Source: Haliclystus octoradiatus
Lineage: Eukaryota > Cnidaria > Staurozoa > Stauromedusae > Haliclystidae
DNA length: 64,000 bases
Reading direction: 5' to 3'
NCBI GenBank assembly: GCA_916610825.1
Contig: OU744448.1
Coordinates: 24,404,761 to 24,468,760, forward strand
The translations under genes and the position numbers were made by a program. The notes under the pieces are model-generated. The model was not told the origin of the DNA. It ran no database searches and saw only the letters and a list, made by a program, of their open reading frames with translations. This document shows, in pieces, positions 12,480 through 24,800 of the stretch (its first letter is position 1; every line of letters begins with the position of its first letter).

Positions 12480-13112
12480 TGTATTATTCCAATACAATAG
12501 TATTTTTAGATCTTGCTAGGATCTGATTTTAAAATTTATCAGTGAGTTTCGATAGAAATGAAAGGCAGCTTGCTGGCCTTTTGATGAAGTCTCATCTGAT
12601 TTCGCGGTTCTAATTCCAATCTGAAAGACTGGGGAGATTTCAGGAGATTTAGTAGCCTAAAATCATCTTACTCTACATATTGATTCAAGATTCAGGATCA
12701 CCCTTACCAGTAATGTGATTTGGAGACGGATAGGGTGAACATATGAGTGATTCTAATTGTATTTGTAAGCGTTCAGTTATAGCCTCATTCCATCTCGGCC
12801 TTCAGGTTTTACAACCATTTCCTGTTACCGTCACTAGACTGCTGTGCACAGGAAAGGGAACAGTATGCTGGGGGAACGGAGGGGGAAACCACTCAAGCTT
12901 GACGAAGAATCAGAAATGAAGCATAAAATGAAACAGGATGACAAAAACGAAACGAAACATAAAATGAGAAACGGAGCGAAAAATAAGGAACGATGCATAA
13001 AATGAGAAACAAAGAATAAAAATCAAAGAATATAATGAGAAACGAAGTATAAAATGAGAAACGTAGCATAAAATGACGAACGTTGAATTTTGGCGGAAAT
13101 ATGACGCCATAT
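12480..13112 (-). repeat. Long inverted repeat, right arm
   Basis: Reverse-complement partner of 2289-3755. It contains the shortened tandem region (12905-13085) and the segment GAAAGGCAGCTTGCTGGCCT at about 12557-12580 shared with 3652-3676. It ends 6 bp before the element at 13119. Confidence 0.85.
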
Positions 13113-13118
13113 AAGTGA

Positions 13119-13923
13119 GGCAGTCTTCAAACGTCGCGCTTTACATGCGCCGTGCTTTGCTTTGTCTGGCACGGCAGAATTGGAATTCTGGTTTCAATTC
13201 ATTTCAGACGGCGTGAAATTGCCGTGCTTTGGCCATTGACGTCATCAAAATTGAAAGGCGTATTGCGCAATTATTGAAAGTAAAACTATCTTTAGCTAAC
13301 TTTAGCAGTACCTGAAAATGATGTCACACTGTCTGAGATATAAGATTTCGGTTTAAGAGATCTAATATTTATTAGTTAAATTTCCTTCGAATATAAATGT
13401 TTTAATTTAATAAAACAATTAAATCTCATAAAGAAATATTTGTTCTATCAAGCTATGTTACCAGTTAACATGCAACTGAAATGAAGGGCATCCTGAAATG
13501 TTTTCAACCTACATAGTAATAACATAGTAATAAAATCCACTATTTTAATAGACAGCAGAATACCAAACAGTTGAGCATAATGAAGTAGTTTATAATTGGA
13601 CTTTATGTTCACCAATATCATCGAGAAGTGAATGAAATGATAAGAAAACATCATAAAAACTACTATTTTATCCCCAATTCGCATGAATTTGACCGAACAT
13701 TCGTCTGAAAACAGACGAATAAAAGCTCGGCATTCAAAAAAGCACGCCTTATAAAACAACTGTCGTGCTGACGCCGCTCCGAGCGGCAACCATCGTCGTG
13801 CTTCGAGCTTTTGCCGAGCTAGACAAATTGCGTCGTGCTTTACTGATTTATACGTCGCGCTTTTGCCAGGTCTCGCCAGAAGATTAGCACGGCGCATGAA
13901 AAGCACGACGTTTGTAGACTGCC
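13119..13923. mobile_element. 805-bp terminal-inverted-repeat element (MITE-like)
   Basis: GGCAGTCTTCAAACGTCGCG... at the left pairs with ...CGACGTTTGTAGACTGCC at the right, and the match extends about 45 bp (ATGCGCCGTGCT). TGA stands on both sides, a possible 3-bp target duplication. The superfamily is unclear. The 177-codon minus-strand open frame inside it has no recognisable domain. Confidence 0.75.
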
Positions 13924-14708
13924 TGAGACTTGTGTCCTTTGGCAATTCAATTGTTTTAGAAAACAAAGAAACCGCCAACAAAATCGCGTCGATGACGTAG
14001 TTTTATTTGAGTATTCCAGGGTGTCAACAGTCAACAGAGAACGAATCGTAAAATATATAAGCCTGAAATTTTAAAAGATGCTAAAATATTTGACAGAAAT
14101 AGTGGCTTGAGTCACTTGTTGTATATATATTTCAGGGTATTGGAGCTAATTAAACTGGAAAACTGATTTTATTATTCTAATTTACTAATTCTGGCGAGTC
14201 ATTGATTTTGCGAACGCTGCTGTTTACTGCAAACTTTTTGCACGTTCGTTGGAGATCGAAATGCAGGTTGAAATATGATTCATTGTGGAAATGATAAACA
14301 TTAAACTTGAATGTTGCTATATTATGAATAAATATTTCCTTTGCTTTTGTACACGACGTGGAACTGCTGAATTTTTGATGGTAACCCAAAGCATTCGCAA
14401 TGGTACAATATTAAACAATCCTGTAGGGTAAAACATTTACAGATAATTTCGCCATCTGTATTTTGAATGATGATGTTGAAATAAGTTTGTAATTTTTGAC
14501 AGCAATCAGTTAATCGACTTGATTTAATAACCATAAGTTTCCATATAGATTTAATTCATTTCATTTTGGCTTGCATGTTGCATCCATTAATTTACGTAAT
14601 ATTGGACCCCGTCTTCCCGCGTACATCAAATGCGTGATAATTTGTCAGAACAATACGATCAAACAGAATGCCGTTGTGCAGAATCCTGCACAACGCTGTA
14701 CGAAGGGA
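13924..14708. other. Nothing recognised
   Basis: AT-rich sequence with short overlapping open frames on the minus strand and no exon signals. Confidence 0.45.
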
Positions 14709-14760
14709 ATAAGTCCCGCTTACCGCTCTTCAAATAGCGGTATATCAAAGCGGGACTTAT
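14709..14760. other. 52-nt bulged hairpin
   Basis: ATAAGTCCCGCTT pairs with AAGCGGGACTTAT, and within it ACCGCT pairs with AGCGGT around an 8-nt loop, with a 6-nt bulge on one side. Stems are perfect. It could be a tiny transposon footprint or an RNA structure. Confidence 0.7.
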
Positions 14761-14785
14761 AGATCAGTCAATGGCTAGATCTGTG

Positions 14786-14874
14786 GGGCAGCTGGGGCAG
14801 CTAACAGTGGTGGTGTGGCTAACAGCTAACAGCTAACAGTGGGCCAGCTAACAGTGGTGGTCAGCTAACAGTAA
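14786..14874. repeat. CAGCTAACAG-type short tandem repeat
   Basis: Irregular repeats of GGGGCAGCTAACAGTGGTGG and AGCTAACAGCTAACAG immediately left of the 3.7-kb element; they resemble slippage of its TAGTGGGGCAGCTAAC terminus. Confidence 0.75.
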
Positions 14875-16379
14875 TAGTGGGGCAGCTAACGGAAATCTTA
14901 CCGCAAATTGTGATACGAGTATAAATTTAGTATCAAACGAAAGATAATCGTTTATACTTCAAATAGAGCCCGTGACCCCACCCAGATTCAGCCTGAGTGC
15001 CGAGAAAATGGCATCCAAAGTTTGGTTCCACCATAGTCTAATCGATAAACTATGGTTCCACTTACGTCCATCTTACTAAAAAATTGCGAATGTGGTGAAA
15101 TATTTTTGAGTAGAATATACATAATTGCTATTTTTATTATTGTAATACTATTATTAAGACTCCCAAATTCGTTCTACAGCAAAATATTGTTTTTATCGAT
15201 GGTATTGAGCAATTCTACAATTTGCGCTTGCGCAGAGTCAATTTCTGAATTACAGAAATTTAGCCTTAATAAGGCCTATTAAATGAAGTATTGATGCTAA
15301 ATTAGCTGAGAAGGCTATAAAAATAGTTTTATATATACATAAGCAAGGTACTTTTACTATGTTTTAGCATTTTTATGAAGATGACAATAAAACATTATCA
15401 GAATCATAATTATATAGTGCTATATACCTGGTTTAATTACGCTATGTAAACTATATCAGTTAAGAAAAAACATTTTATAATGATGTCCTTACTCTTACTA
15501 TATATAATACTTATCAATTAGAATATTTTTTTCAAATGGCTGCTAATGTAAGATTCGTTTGAATACGACTTTCCGATCACGTACTATGTCAGTGACTGCT
15601 CGTATAAGCCAGCCTTGGGCTTGCGGCCTGCGCCTGGGGCAACTCAGCCTTCGGTTTCCTCAACTTTGCGTATTTTAATCGCAATTGATGAGCAGTTCAT
15701 CTCATTTTAAGCTGCAAAAATTACTAAACCTTGATTAGCTGAAGGTCTATAGATACACAAGAAGTGAATTAGAAGTTCGGAAAAGTGCGCCGCAGACAAG
15801 GAGTTTAATTAAAAATTGTATATTTCAACCTTGTTATTATCCAAAGACAATTGTTTTCATCCATGGATTTTTTCGGATTGCCTAGAACACGGTATACTAT
15901 ATTAAGTAGTTAGTGTTTTATAATTTATTTTATTCTTTTAGCCATATTTAGTATCACTATTATTATCATTGTCATTGTTGACTATTCTTATTCAAATGTT
16001 GTTTTAAATTTTACAAATTATTTCGTTAATCATTTTATAAATTTACATAAGGTATCCCAAATAAACAAGCATTGATTGCTTCAGGGATTAGAGTTATTAT
16101 GTATCACTAATTAACTTTCAACTATGTCGATTTGTATATTATTATTTATTAAGTGTTTTACATGATTAATTAAACATCTATCTATCTCTGGCGTATATCT
16201 GCAAATACTTCTAACCCATACCCATGCTTAAAGAAGTTATTAATATCGAGTGTCAGCTAAAGTTGATGCTCAACAATTGTTTACATTTTTCGCCAAACCA
16301 AACTGATATGAGCCTAGTGCTGAAGAGATATTTTATAATGTCCTGTTTAAAGTCGATAAAATTTATTTCATGTATAAAT

Positions 16380-16870
16380 GCTTCGGTTGCCTCTGGACTT
16401 GAACGCCTGCCAAGCGTCCTGTTTGTATGGAAGTCTTCTCCTTCGTCCAGTCCAGTTACAGCCTGGTGAACGTTTGTCTATCTTTTTCAACCTCTGACCA
16501 CCGCTTTCATTTTCAAATCTCAAACTTTGGAAGCGAAGATATAGCATGGGAATAGAATATGAAATGAATAGCAATGCAATTACCTGGAATGTTATATATA
16601 AGTTTACTGTCAATGGTGATTGAACTCCTGATATCTCTATTTTGTGCGCTAGCCCAGAAGAAAGGACGTGTGGCACAACCAAGTCTATATTCATATGAAG
16701 AACTTCTATATCATCGTAATGGACTTTCAATTGAGATTTTACTTCATGAGCGGGATATCCCACCTTGGCGAGACAATATATTCATATAAACAGACTCTGG
16801 TGGACCAGCCACGTTGTCATTTCATCTACGGAAGTCGCAAGCGCACAAACAGATAGCTTTGGATACCAAT
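16380..16870 (-). pseudogene. Unidentified coding-like segment inside the 3.7-kb element
   Basis: The minus strand reads CALATSVDEMTTWLVHQSLF, a TGA, then YCLAKVGYPAHEVKSQLKVH and onward to LTVNLYITFQ, followed at about 16586 by a consensus donor (CAG/gtaatt). Composition is protein-like and one frame is kept on both sides of the stop. It is not a transposase I know. It may be a captured gene fragment, or chance. Confidence 0.3.
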
Positions 16871-17259
16871 CACCATTTGCAGTACACATGACATTCCAGT
16901 AGTAATACTATATCGAGATTAAATTTAGCTGCAGTTCCTTATCTGTTATTTAATTTTCGAAAAGCTGAAGATACGAAAACGAAACTGGTAAAAAGATGAG
17001 GGCCAAATCGTCTCCCTATATGTCATGCTGTGCCGTTGTAGTTACTTCAACGTGGGAAAAAATTCCCATCTAAAATCTAAACAGGCGGTCAAAACAGGCG
17101 GTAAAATAGCCCTTCTGGACAGGGTCGCCGAGAGGAGGTTAAGCGATAGCCTGGGGCTATGCAAATTATATTGCTCATGAGATTTTGTTGCTAAATTGTA
17201 ATTGCAGCTATGAGATTATATTTGTAGAAACAGTTTTCTATTGGGAAGGGCACGGTTTC

Positions 17260-17445
17260 TCGTCGGTCCTGCTTCTCGGTGCCATACCCGACTTAATGTC
17301 GCGTACCTCCACAGATGTAAAGTCATGGAGTCATTACTTACCCAACAATTACGAGAATATATGCTTTCAAATCATTTGATATGTAACGCACAGAATGGTT
17401 TTCATGTTGTCGCTAAACTTGTACACAATTGTTGCATTCATTAGA
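17260..17445 (+). pseudogene. Fragment of a non-LTR retrotransposon reverse transcriptase
   Basis: Reading frame with KVMESLLTQQLREYMLSNHL then ICNAQNGF, matching the k-ME-l...ql..yl..n.li...QhGF signature of the RT fingers region in jockey/CR1-type elements. Flanks in this frame are broken. It lies within the 3.7-kb inverted-repeat element. Confidence 0.5.
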
Positions 17446-18590
17446 TAGACTTCACACTCCCATACTAAGTTTTGAATCAAATTTCGGGCAATTTTGAGAC
17501 GAAAAATTGCAAAATGTACACAAAAATTACAATACCGAAGCTCTCAAATATGCAAATGCCACACCTTTGTTTCGGACGAAATTGACTAAACACCCCAGTC
17601 AAAGTCCTGTAGTTACGGATGTGGTCAGAGCACATAAAGTTTATATAGGCGTCTGCTACTAATTTAAATGATTGGATCCTCGTCACTGGATGGAACTCCT
17701 GCCTAGTGAAAGAGATAAAGAAAGGAAAATAAGACCAAAGATTCTTCATTATAAAAATATTAAAAATAACAATAATCGCCAAGAAGCAGAGTATGAACAA
17801 GATAAAAAGCATTGCCAGAAAAACGAATTATTCAATAACTGTTTCTGCTTCCAAGTATTCTTTACATATTGTAAATCTAAATTAGTATTGCTGCACTTTC
17901 AATACTTAACTTTAAAATATATCCTAATAAAAACCATAATTACGTTTCTGGCGTATGATCATTCCATCATTCTAATTGCAGTAGCATATTTCTATTCTTA
18001 CCGGTATACTTGTTTAATTTGATATGGTATACTGAGAGTAAACGTGGGAGGCAAAAGCCCTATATTTTCACCTTTAATATAATTTGTTTACACATATCGG
18101 GATAGACATACATAATAAGTGCTAATTGAATAGAAAATGTCTTGATTGTGTAGAAAAACATCAATTTTTCAGTCCCTAAGCCAATTCAATATCAATACTA
18201 CATATATAATCATTAATAACGCAAAATTCCGAAATTCTGAAATTTGTACTGCGCATGCGCATATTTATCATATTGCGCAATGATATAGTTTTACACAAAA
18301 TATTGCTGTAGAACGAAAGTGGGAGTTTTAATCATATCATTATAATAATGAAATTAATAATTATGTGTATTCTATTCAAAAATATTTCACCACATTCGCA
18401 ATTTTTCAGTGAAACGGACGTAGGTGGAACCAAACTTTGGATGCCATTTTCTCGGCACTCAGGCTGAATCTGGATAGGGTCACGGGCTCTATTTGAAATA
18501 TAAACAATTATCTTTCGTTTGATACTAAAATTATACTCGTATCACAATTTGCGGTATATTGCTGATTTTGAACCTTTATCTGCCCCACTA

Positions 18591-18938
18591 TAACTCAAGG
18601 ACATTTTATGATTTTTTATGGATTCTTTTAATTGTATTAAATTCAGTTTTCAATCGATTTTCAAAATTCTTTTTGCATTTGGTACCTTGGTATATTTACC
18701 ACAAATCTATCATGTACAATTAAAACAATAAAAAAGTTACTCAACTTTTTAACTGAACTTGGTTGATAAAACTTTTTGGCTGACTAACATTTGTTGCAAT
18801 AAATTTTTTATTTTTCATTTTATACAAGACAGATTTGTAGTAAACATATTTACGTATGAGATGCAAAAAGAATTTTGAAAATTGGTTGAAAACAGAATTT
18901 AACACAAATAAAAAGTCATAAAAATGTCCTTAAGTTAC
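18591..18938. repeat. Foldback element adjoining the 3.7-kb element
   Basis: The left arm TAACTCAAGGACATTTTATGA...TTCAAAATTCTTTTTGCAT pairs with a right arm ending CATAAAAATGTCCTTAAGTTA. Arms are about 85 bp with an AT-rich loop. Confidence 0.7.
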
Positions 18939-21767
18939 CCCTGATCTAGCCACGACCAGACTACACTGCTACTTTGCTCAATTTTACATTCCTTTGTTCA
19001 AATGCATTATTCCATTGTTCTCTGGGTTGTCTTAAGCAGGGGTAGAAGACCAAAATCATGACATTGCACTCCTTTTCCCTTCTACCGTCACCCAAAACGT
19101 CATTACAATACATCATTATTGGTAGAATTAAATGGAAATATACAGGAAATGGTTGATGATCCCTCATCGCCCGCATCGGCAATTAGGGTTCTTCGGGAGG
19201 ATATATTGCAAATTCTTCTTTTGCAAACTTTTTTCATTGCGAATTGTTGAATGTTCCACTGTCTTGTGAACAGAAGCGTATTTCATATAAATAGTAATGT
19301 CTTTACTCGTTGTAAATATGGGAGATCGTGGGAGATCGAGTGCTGATGGCATACAAAAACAATTGCTGAGTTGATGTTTGTTTTAATGTCCCGGTACACT
19401 ATTTATCAAGCCTTATCAATAGCATAAAATCGAATTCCGCCGGCTTTTACAGCCCTTACAGGCAACAGTTGGTGCCAATGAGTAATGCAGGCAGTGAGTG
19501 ATGTAACATCTGCTAGATTGTATCAGAGTATTAGAATGATAATAAAATCTAACTGAAAGGTTTTTGATCAGGGTCAACGCTAAAAGAACTAAATTCGTAT
19601 ACCGTGGAGTTTTTACATAATTAGGACTAATAATTTGCTTTTCGCTCCGCTTGAAAATTTATTACAGAAACACATGAATCTGCAACAAATTAAAATTGAC
19701 AATCAAAACTAACTGGAAAAATGGTGGTCACTATAAATCACTCATGCATGGCAGCGTTTGCCTCGCTTCGCCCCCCATCATGTCGGCCCTGATCCCAAAT
19801 CCAGTGTGGGTGTCTACAATGAGCGCATATTGTACACGCGGCATGTGTGGCATATTTATGAATCTTGCTTGTCCTGTGTATTATTATTACTTTATCAGAT
19901 ATTGAGGCGTGTCCTTCTGCTGCAACCATGATAGGATAAGAAAATTCCGAATATCCGAACCAGGTTTTTCTATTTTTATTATTTGAGATTGATAATTTTA
20001 TTATTTGAGACTGATAATTTTATTATTTTTGTATGATAGCTAGTCTATGGATATGCATATATATGGTGTTATGATATAATATGATATGATATATTTTGTC
20101 AATGGAATTTGACGGGCAATAAAGAAGACTTGATTAAATTAAAGCCTCCACTTACTTACAGCCAGCATTAAACACGAAAAAGTATTAAATATACATTTAT
20201 ATTTTACATGATCATTATTTTTATCGTTTTTACTTACATTAATAAATCATAAGCGGCTTTTTTATACAATTTGCAAAATGATGAAATCTCTGCTTTGTTT
20301 TAATGATGATTGAATGCCGTTATTGTTTTTGATTCTACAATATGTTCTTCTAATGAATTCCATCATTGGATGGTACGAAGGGAAAATCGATGTTTGCTCA
20401 AGATGTTTGTTTGCTCCTCTATAGGTATCTCTATAAACTATGCTTGACTCAAGGTGCGATGAATTGCTTGATGAGATTTAATCCATGTCCGCGTAGCGTG
20501 TATTTAGAATTGTCACAATGTAAGATAATGTATCTAGCGCTAAGTCTATACTAAGTCATGTAATATATTATACTCAGCATACAGGATATTGAATAACATT
20601 GCCAAGTATGATAGTCTCGGGAAATTGTACCATATATGACATTTGACATGCATCTGCTGGATAATCTCCATGTCATAAAATATTTGGTTATATGCTACTA
20701 TAACTGTCGTTGCATGTAACACCCGGGGGGTAAACTTCCATTGCGCTTCGTGAGCTGTTCAAATACAACTTTGGGAGGATACCATAAAAATGCTTCAGAT
20801 CATGTACAAGATATGGACCTAAATATAAGTTTAGAAGGACAAATTATTACCCTAAGAAAATTAAGAAACGATTTTTTTTCTGAATTGAAAAAGTGGCACC
20901 CTCTAATATTTGAACATCCCCGTGTACTAAAAGTATGAAAGTTACACCAAGGGGGTGGGAGGGGGGCTGTAACAACACGATATGTCTTGTTATACGTTAT
21001 ACTATGCCGGGATGTGGCATAATTAATGCACTTTGTTATTCTACGTTTTAAATAACATACAAAATTGCAAAGAGGAATGTAATATCTCTCGAATAATATT
21101 AAGTACAGATAGAAACAATGTTTTAAGCAGCAAATCTCTGTATTATAAGAGAAGCAATCCGCTTATAGCTTTGTCTATATACACACTAGTGAAATAAATT
21201 CAAGAATTTCAATACTTTTTCTAAAATATAACATAATTCTCATCACAATCTTAAATTCAACCATCATTTCTATTTACTGCAATAGTTGAAAAAATAATTG
21301 TTTATTTAAGATAATTGAATCAGTATAAAAGAATTAAAATATAATTTAATATAGATTGGATTGGAGCAGGTGTATTTATAACGAATCAAAAACGAAAAGA
21401 CAATCCAAATTTGTTATCTCAAAAAGTTCTGCAATCCGTGTTAGACAATGCGTGTATTAGAAAGATAACATTATGTGCAGGCAATTGCTTTGTAAAACAC
21501 AACATCAAAAATAATATAAACACACGGTTATGTAGAATGAGTTGTGAGCGTTGTGGGAAATAAATCACATTTATTTGATTACATATATATACATATATAT
21601 ATAATTAGCAGAAATGTTATATTCGGGAAGTATTATATGATGTTTGCAGATAGATTTGCTTCGCTTTGAAATGTGAAATTCTTGTTTAAGCGATACAGCA
21701 TATACCGTGGAAAACAATAGAGAGGGGATTTTCCGATTTATGAAGTATATATCGCCGTGTATTCAAT
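18939..21767. other. Intergenic region upstream of unc79
   Basis: Mostly AT-rich. About 20085-20130 has a GTCAAT...ATTTGAC stem followed by GGGCAATAAAG and looks like the 3' tail of a non-LTR element. An AT microsatellite lies at 21575-21605. A promoter must lie near 21.7 kb, but I see no clear TATA box or initiator. Confidence 0.4.
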
Positions 21768-21846
21768 ATGGATCTTTCGACGTCGGAAGAAAGAATTCAA
21801 CTTTTGAAACATGAAAAAGAAATTTGCAAAGAAATTGATAACGAAG
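21768..21846 (+). CDS. unc79: unc79 exon 1 (putative start exon)
   Basis: ATG at 21768 opens 26 codons ([20 protein letters not shown]...) and ends in phase 1 at the donor GAAG/gtattt. An in-frame TGA at 21741 supports this ATG as the start. Joining to the acceptor at 24807 restores frame exactly. The encoded acidic and helical stretch has no counterpart I recognise at the vertebrate N terminus, so it is a lineage-specific extension or a mis-assigned exon. Confidence 0.6.
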
Positions 21847-24800
21847 GTATTTATTATGAGATCTGTTGTAAAAGTGACTTCATTTATCAGCTCTAACAGT
21901 TATAGTTAAAATCATTAGCTACAATTAATATTATTACGCGGTCATGCAAGATTGTCGTGGACTACAGTTTTTGCTTTGATTTGTTGAAATTGAAATTCGC
22001 CAAAACGATATGCAATGTTGTCTTTCTATATCTGTGCATATTATAATTATTATTATATAAATGATGTTATCACATTTATGGTGGAATTAAATTTTGCGCT
22101 GAGTTAGAATGTTGAGTTATACAATGCAGATGTTACAGTGTTTATACTATGAACAACAGCCATGTTCTTTTAAAAGTTATCGAGAGTCTGTTTTTCCTGT
22201 GTTTACATATTCTACTGTAACATACATGTGCTTTGTTGATTATAAGATTGAGTCTTTCCATTATTATATTTAGTAAATCATAAATTATATTCCATTTTTT
22301 ATTGCACTAAAGCTAGCCTAGAAGACCTTCAAGTAAATAAACAGGCGAAGTGAATGGTAAATGTTTCTACTCAACTTTCATAAAAAAATTGCATCGGGAA
22401 TACAATAAAGATTGTAAAAGATTAAATGAGATACAAAATGACTCCTTTGTGTTTCAAGAGACTGATGCGCTTGATAAATCTGGAAAACAAAACTTCTTAC
22501 ATTTATTTACGAGGAGCACTGTCAAATCAACCCGCTCATATCATCTATACGTTACTATACGTCTACTACTGATGTCACTGAAGTGCGATCTTTACAAACT
22601 GCGAGAAATGTAATGATGAGACTCCAAGCAATGATGGAATGTATTGTCATAATACCCCTGGTTGTAATACTGTATGATAGTCGTGGCTCTTTTCGATAAG
22701 AGAAATATGATTGCAAATTCTCTTTACTGATATCCGACATGAAATTCAAACTATTTCAACACGACCCGCTTATTATAGTAGTATCGCGACTTTTTGCTGC
22801 ACCACTAGGTGCCCAAGGCAGTGAAATTAACGAGGTACACTACTGTTCCGGCTGTTCCAGACCGGGAATAATCTTGCGCTTTCACTAGTCATAAGTTTAT
22901 GAGTGAAAAATCTTACGAAAATAGATGTCACTGCCGGGACATGTATTTTCTGATTTGTTGATATTTCCAAAAGGCTCCAAAGCGAAGAGACAAAAGCAAA
23001 TATTCCAAATCTTTTATGAAGCTTGATATATGGCTGACATGTGTTATAGGATCTGGATGACCTCTAGCCGAGTACCAAGTTTGGCTACTTAGAGAAGAAC
23101 GACCCTTACGCGTAGGGGGTATAACTCCGATATATCACGACTATATCGGGGGCTCGGGTAAATATATTTATATTTTTAAATCAAAATTGAAGAAATTGTA
23201 AGTTAACTCCAAAACAAATTGAATATAAGAATTTATTTCGCTTTTATGAACTTGAGTCACATTTTCAAGTTTTTGGAACTTTTTGCTTTGGGCAGCATTT
23301 ACAGGATTGTTTAGTGGACATTTTTGGGAACTTAACTTTCAAAAATGGCACTCGGCTGTCCATGCAGAGATGATGTTACCACCTCCCCCCGAATCAGCAC
23401 TCCTATATATATATATCACGGGTCACTTTAACTTAGCATATTCATAGCATATTTATAATTTTAAATGATTTAACCAATAGGATCTATGATCCGCTTATTC
23501 TAACTATATTTCATCTAATATTATAATTTTATAAATGATATCAATAATACATGCCTCGAAGGTTAATACGAAGTTAAATTGTTTGATGATGATGCAAGAA
23601 ATTCTACTATTCGCGCACAAACTAGTCATCCGATCATCCTCGAAGCTTGAACAGCTTGAACCAACGTACTCTTCCAATTGTAAGACCTTGGTGTAAGTTA
23701 TCACTGGAGAGTGAAGTCTTCTGCTCATTGCTCTATATGATATCAGCAAATGCCTATCTTGATCTTGAAACATTAGAACTGAGGAGGATGAAGTTAGATC
23801 TATTTGTGATTGTTCAAAATCACACACAATCTGTCTCTCTAACCTCCATTAATCGTAAATTCAATGTAAATATATATTCTATGCGTTTTCATCCATTTAA
23901 ACTATATCCTCTTCAAAAATTCAGATTGAATATTTCAATACATATGTTCTGCAACAGGGTGATTCCTTGGTGGAGCTCTTTACCTGAGCCGTCTGTCGTC
24001 ATTTGAAAAACAGTTTATGGATTTAAAAAGTCACCCGATAAGTTAGATTTATCGTTAACTTATTTTAAACTTCTGTTTTTGCTTAATTAACTATACCTAT
24101 TACATTGCATTTGAAGTTATTTTGTTATATTTGAGTATGTTAATTTGTAAAATGGATGTATGTGTCTGTAAGTGGAATTACTGTTGTTGTAATTCCCCGT
24201 ATTTGCCTGTCATTTTCATTTTATGACAAATAAATCATATCATATCACATATAGTGTCGCTTCATTATAAAACAAATCCTACAAAACAAATTCAGCGAGA
24301 TATCAGTAGTTTGATAAAATCCTTCCAGTGTGGAACTTTCGGACCATAGATTATAGATTATAGTCTGTATTATAATATTCTATATTCTATGTTCTAACAA
24401 AGAGCAGAAATGGGATAAACAATAGAGATTTTTGACCTAATACCGTCTTGTTTATGAATACTATTATCGTAGACTCAGTATTATTTCAATGTATTATGCA
24501 TTACAATCTATTTTTTAATTATTATGCAGAAGTATATGCTATGGATTTAAATGAAGATTTGACCCCGCCCCCAGTTCACCAGATTGTCTGCGTGCAGGCT
24601 ATGTTCAACAACCATCAACAATGTTGATCCGTCCCAGTCTTCCCAGATTCTTCCCACGGTCAAAAACAAAACGTTTCTGTAGAGGCTGTACTGTAGGCTA
24701 CGATTTTATGGATGCTGCAATTTCAACAAGGATGTATCTTATAAGTAGTTGTTGTGGTGGATGATAACTCATCGTTTTTATCAACCTGTACATAATATGC

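Larger units (their letters stand above)
14875..18590. mobile_element. 3.7-kb PIF/Harbinger-like element with about 380-bp terminal inverted repeats
   Basis: Ends TAGTGGGGCAG / CTGCCCCACTA, flanked by TAA on both sides (14872-14874 and 18591-18593), a TWA duplication expected for PIF/Harbinger. The arms 14875-15255 and 18215-18590 are inverted copies (shared ACCGCAAATTGTGATACGAG, GCCGAGAAAATGGCATCCAA and GCGAATGTGGTGAAATATTT). The left arm holds a 30-bp internal duplication. No transposase is recognisable, so it is non-autonomous or degraded. Superfamily assignment rests only on the target duplication. Confidence 0.75.

Noticed and set aside
13448..13981. 177-codon minus-strand frame
   Set aside because: Lies mostly inside the 805-bp inverted-repeat element, has no recognisable domain and runs across its border.
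20741..20938. 65-codon plus-strand frame with polar, protein-like end
   Set aside because: No homologue recognised and no exon borders; kept as non-coding.
24531..24652. Possible exon after ttattatgcag
   Set aside because: It meets a TGA in the phase set by exon 1, has no good donor, and exon 1 joins exon 2 in frame without it.
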